A DNA stretch of 6,005 nucleotides from Saprospiraceae bacterium (GTDB lineage Bacteria; Bacteroidota; Bacteroidia; Chitinophagales; Saprospiraceae): positions 1 to 6,005 of the forward strand of contig CANETR010000148.1 in NCBI GenBank assembly GCA_947441325.1. The letters are read 5' to 3'. The translations under genes were made by a program, and so were the position numbers. Shown here in pieces: positions 1 to 5,277 of the stretch; the first letter of the stretch is position 1, and each line of letters begins with the position of its first letter. The notes under the pieces are model-generated. The model searched no databases. It saw only the letters and a program-made list of their open reading frames with translations, and had not been told where the DNA came from.

Positions 1-12
1 AGTGAATCGCTG

Positions 13-279
13 CTAGTGCATAGCCTGCCCTAGGATAATTGCCATGCGTTTCTTAACTTCGGAATTTGATCCTCTTGAATAATGTAAATAGGTTTTGAAT
101 TCTTTATCAGTTGACCTATCGAAACCCTCTGCTATATTGCTGCTGATTGATACAACTGCTCTGCATATCTGATCTTTAAAACCAAAATCTTTCAGGTTAT
201 TAAATTCGTAGTAAATTTCAACCGCAAGATCCTGTGCTTTTTGCCAGGCAATAATTTCTTCAAAATTTTTGAAACCCAT
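13..279 (-). CDS. Four-helix-bundle protein, IVP/S23 family, probably C-terminally truncated
   Basis: This is a small helical protein of 88 residues. It shows the family signature: an N-terminal F-x-x-I-x-A-W-Q-K-A segment (residues 6-15), the core QICRAVVSISSNIAEGFDRS (37-56), then KEF (59-61) and a YSRGSNSEV stretch (67-75). From family knowledge, these are short proteins first noticed inside 23S rRNA intervening sequences and later found widely as free genes; the Avd protein of diversity-generating retroelements has a similar fold. Their molecular role as stand-alone genes is not settled, and I assign none. Members are usually about 115-125 residues. Here similarity stops after SEVKK, and an unfamiliar tail of about 11 residues ends at a TAG (13-15), so most of the last helix is missing. 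Frameshift, recombination and a natural short form are all possible. The start at 277-279 fits the family and has no Shine-Dalgarno sequence. The gene is AT-rich, unlike the neighbouring thiolase. Confidence 0.82.
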   Translation of the reverse strand: MGFKNFEEIIAWQKAQDLAVEIYYEFNNLKDFGFKDQICRAVVSISSNIAEGFDRSTDKEFKTYLHYSRGSNSEVKKRMAIILGQAMH

Positions 280-312
280 TTTGTGTTTTTTTAGATGTCT
301 AAAAACCTAAGA

Positions 313-337
313 ACTGGTAACTGGTTACTGGTTACTG
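313..337. repeat. Heptamer tandem repeat ACTGGTW, about 3.6 copies
   Basis: The units are ACTGGTA (313-319), ACTGGTT (320-326), ACTGGTT (327-333) and a partial ACTG (334-337). The array lies between the start of the four-helix-bundle gene and the inverted repeat, and only base 338 separates it from the latter. In the minus-strand direction it reads as CAGTAAC/CAGTTAC-type heptamers about 35 bp before the start codon of the small gene. It is non-coding in any credible frame. Its role is unknown: it could be a slippage-generated microsatellite, a protein-binding array or the mark of a recombination junction. Confidence 0.85.
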
Positions 338-338
338 A

Positions 339-394
339 GGGAATAGCAAGTATTGTAGAACGCTTACAGACGTTCTATAATACTTGCTATTCCC
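339..394. repeat. Near-perfect 24-bp inverted repeat overlapping the thiolase 3' end
   Basis: The left arm (339-362) and right arm (371-394) are reverse complements over 24 bp with a single mismatch, which is a G-T wobble when folded as RNA; the 8-base loop is 363-370. The right arm encodes the last residues of the thiolase (GIASIIER), while the left arm lies outside the gene beyond its TAA stop. The right arm is therefore constrained coding sequence and the left arm looks like an inverted copy of it. The thiolase mRNA would end in a very stable hairpin that includes its own stop codon in the loop. There is no T-run after either arm, so it is not a classical rho-independent terminator, although it could still protect the mRNA 3' end or block readthrough. 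Confidence 0.92.
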
Positions 395-1569
395 ATCCCC
401 CCACCAATACAAAGCGTTACCAATCCCGTGCTTAGCCCCCTTCTTTCCAGCTCGTCCAAAACAGTTCCTAAAATGATACAACCCGTAGCACCTAGCGGAT
501 GCCCGAGTGCAATAGCACCGCCGTTTACATTTACCTTGCTGTGATCTACAGACATATCTTCCATAAAACGGAGGACAACAGCGGCAAAGGCCTCATTTAC
601 CTCGAAAAGGTCGATATCGGAGACCGACATGCCGGCCTTTTTCAAGGCAAGTTTTGAGGCAGGAGCGGGACCAACCAACATCATAGTCGGGTCGGTGCCA
701 TAGGTGGCAAGCATACGGATTTTAGCACGAGGCTTTATACCCATTTTTTCTCCGGCCGCTTTACTGCCGATAAGGGCAAGGGCCGCTCCATCAACAATAG
801 CAGAGGAGTTGCCAGCGTGATGCACATGATTTATTCTTTCAACTTCGGGATAACGGTCAAGGGCCACAGCATCGAAACCGCCGAACTCACCTATGCCAGC
901 GAAGGCAGGATCCAGCTTTGCCAAGGCCTCAAGTGTTGTTTCGGGGCGTGGATTTTCATCTCTATCGAGCACTATAAATCCGTTGAGGTCTTTTACAGGA
1001 ATGACCGAATTTGCAAAATAGCCATTTTTCAAAGCCGCCGCGGCACGCTGCTGAGAAGCTAGGGCAAAGCGGTCAACATCTTCGCGACTATAGTCATATT
1101 TTGTGGCAATCAAATCGGCCGAGATGCCCTGCGGAACAAAATGCCCTTTGAGTGCAACTGTAGGGTCCATCGCAATAGCACCGCCATCGCTGCCCATCTG
1201 CACACGCGACATTGATTCGACACCACCGGCAAGGATCATATTTGAAAATCCGGAGGCTACGTAGGCAGCTGCCTGATTCACCGCTTCGAGCCCCGATCCG
1301 CAAAAACGATTGAGGCTGACCCCGCAGAGATGTTCGCCATAGCCACTATGCTGAGCGGCAGTTTTAGCAATATTGCCCCCCTGATCCATAATAGGGGTTA
1401 CACAACCAAGTATGAGGTCTTCTACTAAGCCAGTATCGAGTGGCAATCGGGTTTTGAGCGCATCAGTGAGCGTGACAACAAGTTGCGTCGGGGTTGTCCC
1501 AATCAGGGCTCCCTTTTTATTGCCGCGGCCCCTTGGGGTGCGGACACTGTCATAAATATATGCTTCCAT
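364..1569 (-). CDS. Thiolase (acetyl-CoA C-acyltransferase / acetyltransferase)
   Basis: This complete 401-residue thiolase has the usual length for a biosynthetic or degradative thiolase. All catalytic elements are present: the nucleophilic cysteine Cys90 in [15 protein letters not shown] (115-121), the substrate-loop sequence [14 protein letters not shown] (250-263), NEAF (325-328), His357 in [14 protein letters not shown] (350-363), and the acid/base Cys387 in CIGGGMG. The enzyme either cleaves 3-ketoacyl-CoA with CoA to acetyl-CoA plus a shortened acyl-CoA, or condenses two acetyl-CoA. The overall sequence resembles FadA-like thiolases of fatty-acid beta-oxidation ([14 protein letters not shown]), so I favour degradation, but chain-length preference cannot be read from sequence. 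No hydratase/dehydrogenase partner is in the window. The start at 1567-1569 gives the expected [13 protein letters not shown]-terminus. Composition is richer in GC (roughly 50% in lines counted by hand) than in the flanking genes. The 3' end forms one arm of a long inverted repeat. Confidence 0.95.
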   Translation of the reverse strand: MEAYIYDSVRTPRGRGNKKGALIGTTPTQLVVTLTDALKTRLPLDTGLVEDLILGCVTPIMDQGGNIAKTAAQHSGYGEHLCGVSLNRFCGSGLEAVNQAAAYVASGFSNMILAGGVESMSRVQMGSDGGAIAMDPTVALKGHFVPQGISADLIATKYDYSREDVDRFALASQQRAAAALKNGYFANSVIPVKDLNGFIVLDRDENPRPETTLEALAKLDPAFAGIGEFGGFDAVALDRYPEVERINHVHHAGNSSAIVDGAALALIGSKAAGEKMGIKPRAKIRMLATYGTDPTMMLVGPAPASKLALKKAGMSVSDIDLFEVNEAFAAVVLRFMEDMSVDHSKVNVNGGAIALGHPLGATGCIILGTVLDELERRGLSTGLVTLCIGGGMGIASIIERL

Positions 1570-1626
1570 TCTTAATAATTTTTAAATAGTATGATATCAG
1601 CCCTCGGTTAAAATTCAGGTGAGAAT

Positions 1627-1634
1627 CAAAAATA
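1627..1634 (-). promoter_or_regulatory. Possible -7 box for the thiolase gene
   Basis: On the minus strand this reads TATTTTTG, which fits the Bacteroidota -7 consensus TAnnTTTG. It would give a leader of roughly 50 nt before the thiolase start at 1569. No TTG lies at the expected spacing upstream; the nearest is about 27 bp away. In a sequence this AT-rich the match could be chance, and an identical box occurs at 1752-1759. Confidence 0.2.
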
Positions 1635-1660
1635 CTGTAATTTTCTCTGAGTGTTTAAAA

Positions 1661-1678
1661 TCAAATTGGCAAATTTGA
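1661..1678. promoter_or_regulatory. Operator-like palindrome in the divergent intergenic region
   Basis: TCAAATT (1661-1667) and AATTTGA (1672-1678) form perfect 7-bp inverted arms around GGCA. Part of the right arm, AAATTTGA, recurs at 1691-1698, exactly 20 bp (about two helical turns) further on. The palindrome covers the candidate -33 element of the panC promoter and lies about 92 bp before the thiolase start, a position where a dimeric regulator could affect either gene. No regulator is identified. Confidence 0.35.
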
Positions 1679-1697
1679 AAAATAAGCCCTAAATTTG
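1666..1697 (+). promoter_or_regulatory. Candidate panC promoter (TTG / TAAATTTG)
   Basis: TAAATTTG at 1690-1697 matches the Bacteroidota TAnnTTTG -7 box. TTG at 1666-1668 lies 21 bp upstream, within the spacing reported for the -33 element of that phylum. Transcription would start near 1703-1705 and leave a leader of about 88 nt before panC. The leader contains a perfect palindrome AATTGCAATT (1724-1733) and two ACAGTTA copies 10 bp apart (1764-1770, 1774-1780). The promoter call depends on the organism belonging to this group. Confidence 0.4.
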
Positions 1698-1791
1698 ATA
1701 TCTGATTCGACATACAGATGCTGAATTGCAATTAAATCAGCTGAAATATTTCAAAAATAACTGACAGTTAGATACAGTTAAAAATTCCCTG

Positions 1792-2652
1792 ATGGAAATA
1801 TACAATACAGTACAGACCTTACAGCAACGACTTTACCAACTGTCAAGAGCAGGTGAAAAAATTGGTTTTGTGCCTACAATGGGAGCCTTGCACGAAGGGC
1901 ATCTCACGTTGATTTTGGATGCAATGGAAGAGAATGATACGGTAGTTTGTTCCATTTTTGTCAATCCTACGCAGTTCAACGATCCTAATGACTTGATAAA
2001 ATATCCCCGACCCATCGAAAAAGACATACAAATGCTGCAGTCGGTTGGCTGTCAGATATTGTTTTTACCAGAAGTTGAAGAGATTTATCCGAAGGATTTG
2101 GTCGAACCGGAATTCGATTTAAACGGTCTGGACTTGCCGATGGAAGGCGCAAAAAGACCCGGACACTTCAAGGGCGTTGTTCGTGTTGTATATCGACTGC
2201 TCGATATCGTAAAACCCGACAGTTTGTACTTGGGTCAAAAAGATTTTCAGCAATATTCAATCATAGCTCAGATGCTCAGGCAGATGAACTCAAGGATTCG
2301 ACTTGTGAGGGTGCCGATTGTAAGAGAGATTGATGGACTGGCAATGAGTTCTCGGAATGTAAGGCTTAGTGAAAACGGTAGGGAATTGGCTCCGATTTTG
2401 TACAAGGTATTACAGGAGCTTGAATATTACGTGAACAGTCAGCCTTTTCCTATTCCAAAAAATGCACTTGCCCTTGCACAGGAGCTTTTTCATAAGCATG
2501 GAATCGAAAATATTGATTATTTCGAGATAGTCGATGGAAATACACTCAAGGAATTGCATAGTTTCGAGGACAGTAATTTCGCAGTTGTTTGTGCCGTTAT
2601 CATCATTGATGGCGTTAGATTATTGGATAATGTTATACTTTTTGAGAAATAA
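1792..2652 (+). CDS. panC: Pantothenate synthetase (pantoate--beta-alanine ligase)
   Basis: PanC joins pantoate and beta-alanine using ATP, through a pantoyl-adenylate intermediate, to give pantothenate, the precursor of coenzyme A; it acts in the cytoplasm. The 286-residue length is normal. Diagnostic motifs in order are PTMGALHEGH (28-37, the HIGH-type nucleotide-binding motif), NPTQF (58-62), RPGHFKGV (122-129), LGQKDFQQ (147-154) and MSSRN (185-189, the KMSKS-like loop). The C-terminal part, with DYFEIVDGNTL (242-252), matches the usual small lid domain. The start at 1792 puts the catalytic motif at the normal distance from the N-terminus; no Shine-Dalgarno sequence is visible. The stop codon (2650-2652) overlaps the start of the leucine-rich-repeat gene, so the two are probably co-transcribed. 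No panB or panD neighbour is seen. Confidence 0.98.
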   Translation: MEIYNTVQTLQQRLYQLSRAGEKIGFVPTMGALHEGHLTLILDAMEENDTVVCSIFVNPTQFNDPNDLIKYPRPIEKDIQMLQSVGCQILFLPEVEEIYPKDLVEPEFDLNGLDLPMEGAKRPGHFKGVVRVVYRLLDIVKPDSLYLGQKDFQQYSIIAQMLRQMNSRIRLVRVPIVREIDGLAMSSRNVRLSENGRELAPILYKVLQELEYYVNSQPFPIPKNALALAQELFHKHGIENIDYFEIVDGNTLKELHSFEDSNFAVVCAVIIIDGVRLLDNVILFEK

Positions 2653-3377
2653 TGGACGATCTCGAAATTGAAAAAAATGGTATAACTACTTTGATAGAGT
2701 CTTGGAATAATGACAATATTGTTCTTGCCCTCGAAATTTTGAAAGGTAATCCCGACCTTACTAAAGTAGTAAAAGAACATTACAAAGAAGTTTTGAAAGT
2801 AGTTTTTTCGAGGGTCACTTTGGATGATTTTATCAACTTTCCACAAAGGCTTGCGGGGCAAATTAGAGCAAATAAACCTATTCCAAAATTGAAAATAATT
2901 GAAAATGTTTTGCCGCTCGTCCCTATTTCCAGATTGAGTTTAACAGCAATGCAAATCAAATTTGTGCCATGGTATGTTTATAAAATGCCACAATTGATAG
3001 AATTGGACCTTTCATCAAACAACATAAAGGTAGTTTCCCCAGAAATAAAGCAGCTAAATAATCTGGAAGTTTTAAATTTGAATTATAACCTCTTGCAGGA
3101 ATTGCCTCAAGAAATAGGTTCACTTGAAAAATTAGAGAAATTACAATTGGATTTCAATTATATAGAAGTCATTCCCGAAAATTTTGGTAAGTTGAAAAAT
3201 TTGCAGTGGCTTTGTCTCGAGGCAAATAAAATTGAGCTGTTGCCAAAGTCGCTCAGCGAATTAAGTGCACTATATTGGTTGAGTATTGAGAAAACTCCCT
3301 TAGGAGACCGATATAACATAAAAAGCGGAACCTATTTAAATTCGAGCGATGAGCTTTTTAGAAAACTCCTAGCTTAA
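2652..3377 (+). CDS. Leucine-rich-repeat protein, cytoplasmic, function unknown
   Basis: This 241-residue protein has a non-repeat helical N-terminal part (about 1-90) and about five 23-residue leucine-rich repeats: roughly 92-114, 115-137, 138-160, 161-183 and 184-206, plus a degenerate sixth from 207. The repeat pattern is L-x-x-L-x-L-x-x-N-x-I-x-x-L/V-P-x-x-I/F-x-x-L-x-x, the type common in bacterial and plant Ras-group LRR proteins. The N-terminal stretch NIVLALEILKG (22-32) resembles segments I associate with LRR proteins of Bacteroidota. There is no signal peptide, lipobox or membrane segment, so it is probably cytosolic and binds another protein. The start ATG overlaps the panC stop as TAATG, which suggests translational coupling; the next gene starts 23 bp after its stop. 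GC content is low compared with panC. The partner and role cannot be inferred. Confidence 0.9.
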   Translation: MDDLEIEKNGITTLIESWNNDNIVLALEILKGNPDLTKVVKEHYKEVLKVVFSRVTLDDFINFPQRLAGQIRANKPIPKLKIIENVLPLVPISRLSLTAMQIKFVPWYVYKMPQLIELDLSSNNIKVVSPEIKQLNNLEVLNLNYNLLQELPQEIGSLEKLEKLQLDFNYIEVIPENFGKLKNLQWLCLEANKIELLPKSLSELSALYWLSIEKTPLGDRYNIKSGTYLNSSDELFRKLLA

Positions 3378-3400
3378 AGACTGTATAAATAAAGTATTAA

Positions 3401-4642
3401 ATGGTTAATTTTGAACGTTTTGTTTTGAGTAATGGACTAAGGCTTTTGGTTCATCCCGATCCCACAACGCCCATGGCAACGGTCTGCGTGACTTATAACA
3501 CTGGAACTAAAAACGAGGATGCGGATAAAACAGGTTTTGCGCACCTTTTTGAGCATCTTATGTTCTCCGGTTCGAAGAATGCACCCAATTTTGATGATAT
3601 CATACAGAATGCAGGTGGGGAGAACAATGCTTTTACAAATCAGGATATGACGGTATATTATGATATTGTTCCGCTGGATAATTTGGAAACGGCGCTTTGG
3701 ATTGAAGCCGACCGAATGCATCAGTTAAAACTAACCCAAAAATCGCTCAATCGTGAACGGAAAGTGGTGGTAGAGGAGTTTAAAGAAACCTGTGTAGATG
3801 AACCATATGGCGATATTTGGCATCATATCGGGCCGCTCTTGTACAAAGATCATACCTACAGTGTGCCCACAATCGGCAAGGACATCAGTCATGTCGAAAA
3901 TGCAGAACTGTCTGATATAGAATCTTTTTACAGAAATTTTTATTGCCCCTCCAATGCCATTCTTACAGTAAGTGCAAATGTTGCTCCGGCAGAGGTGCTC
4001 AAGCTCGTGGAGAAATATTTTGGAGATATACCTGCCGGTAAGCCAGTATTTAAAGATATTCCAAAAGAAAGAGAACAGCATGAGATTAGAAGAGCTACAG
4101 TAGAATCGAAGGTGCCAACTCCGGCTATTTTTATGATTTTTCATTGCGCCGCCCGTAAAACTGAAGATTATTATTTCGACGAAGTACTATCCGATATTTT
4201 GGGCGAAGGCGACTCTGCCCTTATTTATAAAAGACTTGTTAAAGATAAAGAAATATTTTCTGAAGCGGATGTATATATCACAGGTACAATCGATCCTGGT
4301 TTGTTCATCCTTGAGGGAAAACTCAATGAAAATATAAGCTTTGAAACTGCCGAGGCCGCACTTTGGGACCTTCTGGATGATATCAAATCTAAACCCTTGG
4401 ACGAAAAAGAGTTAACAAGACTTCAAAATCGAATTGAACACAATTTAGAATTTGCCGAAGTTACAGCTTTTCACAAAGCAGTGAATTTGGGTTATTATGA
4501 ATTGCTTGGCAATGCAAATTGGATAAATGAAGAAGGGCAGCGCTACAGGGAAATTACCGTAGAAGACCTATATAAAAGGGCCAAGGATCTTTTCTCAAAG
4601 GAAAGAGTTTCTTTGCTTTATTACAAAGCAAAGACAGAATAG
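3401..4642 (+). CDS. M16B-family zinc metallopeptidase (pitrilysin/MPP type)
   Basis: At 413 residues this is the typical length of a bacterial single-chain M16B subunit with two homologous halves. The inverted zinc motif H-x-x-E-H is present as His48, Glu51 and His52 within AHLFEHLMF, and the distal zinc ligand is most likely Glu126 in KVVVEEF, 74 residues after His52 as expected. NAFTNQDMTVYY (76-87) matches the conserved active-site strand region. The second half contains DSALIYKRLVKDKEI (271-285), corresponding to the conserved S-x-L-x-x-x-L-R region of the C-terminal domain. The enzyme should be catalytically competent and cleave peptides. There is no signal peptide, so it is predicted to be cytoplasmic, unlike periplasmic pitrilysin-type members. 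Relatives often occur as pairs in which one subunit lacks the zinc motif; no second subunit follows here. The gene is probably the last of the panC unit. Confidence 0.95.
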   Translation: MVNFERFVLSNGLRLLVHPDPTTPMATVCVTYNTGTKNEDADKTGFAHLFEHLMFSGSKNAPNFDDIIQNAGGENNAFTNQDMTVYYDIVPLDNLETALWIEADRMHQLKLTQKSLNRERKVVVEEFKETCVDEPYGDIWHHIGPLLYKDHTYSVPTIGKDISHVENAELSDIESFYRNFYCPSNAILTVSANVAPAEVLKLVEKYFGDIPAGKPVFKDIPKEREQHEIRRATVESKVPTPAIFMIFHCAARKTEDYYFDEVLSDILGEGDSALIYKRLVKDKEIFSEADVYITGTIDPGLFILEGKLNENISFETAEAALWDLLDDIKSKPLDEKELTRLQNRIEHNLEFAEVTAFHKAVNLGYYELLGNANWINEEGQRYREITVEDLYKRAKDLFSKERVSLLYYKAKTE

Positions 4643-4686
4643 CGTTAAAATTTTCTAATTATTACAAGTTTGCTTGTTATTAATGG

Positions 4687-4715
4687 TTTGTTTTCGAGCT
4701 TTATTTGTAATTTTG
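4687..4715 (+). promoter_or_regulatory. Candidate tatA promoter (TTTG / TAATTTTG)
   Basis: TAATTTTG (4708-4715) fits the TAnnTTTG -7 consensus, with TTTG at 4687-4690 upstream at 17 bp, slightly shorter than usual. A sigma70-like TATAAT also occurs at 4739-4744, without a well-placed -35. The 140-bp gap after the M16 stop makes an independent promoter for tatA likely; which of these elements is used is uncertain. Confidence 0.3.
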
Positions 4716-4782
4716 TGAACAATTAGACCCGATTGTGTTATAATTGAGAAGAAATCTTTAAGTAATTTTTAATATCAATTTT

Positions 4783-5007
4783 ATGAATCCAATATTCTTA
4801 ATCTTTGGATCGCTTGGTGGAACCGAGTGGCTTTTGATATTTTTGGCTGTTTTGCTTTTATTCGGGGGTAGAAAAATTCCGGAACTTATGCGTGGACTTG
4901 GTCGTGGAATCCGCGAGTTTAATGATGCTCGTACAAAAGTTTCTGATGAACTGGAAGAAGGTATCAAAGAAAACAAAAATAAAAAAGAGTTGGAGAAATC
5001 CAATTAG
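4783..5007 (+). CDS. tatA: Sec-independent (twin-arginine) translocase subunit TatA/TatE
   Basis: TatA multimerises in the inner membrane with TatC to move folded proteins carrying twin-arginine signals. The 74-residue protein has the full architecture: a short N-terminus, the hydrophobic transmembrane helix (about 14-27, [12 protein letters not shown]) preceded by the polar Glu15, the F-G hinge at Phe27-Gly28, an amphipathic helix [17 protein letters not shown] (30-46), and a short charged tail (about 50-74). The short tail favours TatA/E over TatB. No tatC is adjacent, which is common because tat genes are often scattered outside the Proteobacteria. The start at 4783 is the only one that keeps the membrane helix complete. 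It appears to be a single-gene unit, with its own upstream region and a terminator about 20 bp after its stop. Confidence 0.96.
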   Translation: MNPIFLIFGSLGGTEWLLIFLAVLLLFGGRKIPELMRGLGRGIREFNDARTKVSDELEEGIKENKNKKELEKSN

Positions 5008-5026
5008 TCCTTAGAAAATTAAATCT

Positions 5027-5064
5027 AAGAGCAGGAAGTACCACAAGTATTCTCCTGCTTTTTT
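5027..5064 (+). terminator. Rho-independent terminator after tatA
   Basis: AGCAGGA (5030-5036) pairs with TCCTGCT (5053-5059). The stem extends inward as AGTA/TATT (5037-5040 with 5048-5051) past a bulged C at 5052, closing a 7-base loop, and the right arm runs into six Ts (5059-5064). A smaller stem-loop, CTTAGA/TCTAAG (5010-5015 with 5024-5029), lies immediately upstream, right after the tatA stop, and abuts it. Confidence 0.85.
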
Positions 5065-5277
5065 GCTTTTATAAATATCAGTGTTTGATAATCTGACATT
5101 TATATAAATGACCTTTTTTAACAGTTCTTAACATAAAAGTTAGAATTTTTTTTTAATTTTGGGCTGACCTAAGTGACTAAAATACAGCAAAACAAAAATA
5201 AATTGCTGATAATCAATAAAATGTTATATTAGTACAAGTACCTTAAGAGGGCTTTACTCAAAAAAAAATAGACAATA
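5065..5277 (+). other. Non-coding leader between terminator and mltD-like gene
   Basis: These 213 bp contain no credible gene. A TAATTTTG box at 5154-5161, identical to the one before tatA, could be the -7 element for the downstream gene, but no TTG lies at the right distance upstream. If used, the leader would be about 110 nt. It would include an inverted repeat CAGCAA/TTGCTG (5185-5190 with 5203-5208, 12-base loop). A 12-bp AT palindrome occurs further upstream (5098-5109). No riboswitch family is recognised. Confidence 0.4.

Noticed and set aside
1..33. Plus-strand frame ending in a TAG at 31-33 as the 3' end of an upstream gene
   Set aside because: Only ten codons are visible and they match nothing I recognise; the opposite strand is coding there.
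13..394. Diversity-generating retroelement, because the small gene belongs to the Avd-like fold
   Set aside because: There is no reverse transcriptase and no template/variable repeat pair in the window, and the gene is closer to the stand-alone IVP/S23 type.
339..394. Inverted repeat as an insertion-sequence terminal repeat or CRISPR unit
   Set aside because: The arms are only 8 bases apart with nothing between them, and there is no transposase or repeated spacer structure.
817..1062. Open frame on the plus strand opposite the thiolase
   Set aside because: It lies entirely antisense to well-conserved thiolase coding sequence, and its translation has no recognisable domain or signal.
1094..1303. 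Alternative minus-strand frame inside the thiolase
   Set aside because: It is an out-of-frame shadow of a gene whose catalytic motifs are intact in the main frame; the cysteine- and arginine-rich translation is typical of such shadows.
3731..4144. 137-codon frame on the minus strand inside the M16 gene
   Set aside because: It is fully antisense to the zinc peptidase, the translation has no family features, and no separate promoter or ribosome site is apparent.
4664..4677. ACAAG-TTTG-CTTGT stem-loop after the M16 gene as a terminator
   Set aside because: Only 5 bp, AT-rich, and not followed by a T-run; too weak to call.
4758..5003. 81-codon minus-strand frame over tatA
   Set aside because: Antisense to a textbook TatA; its serine- and proline-rich translation is a mirror of the TatA codons.
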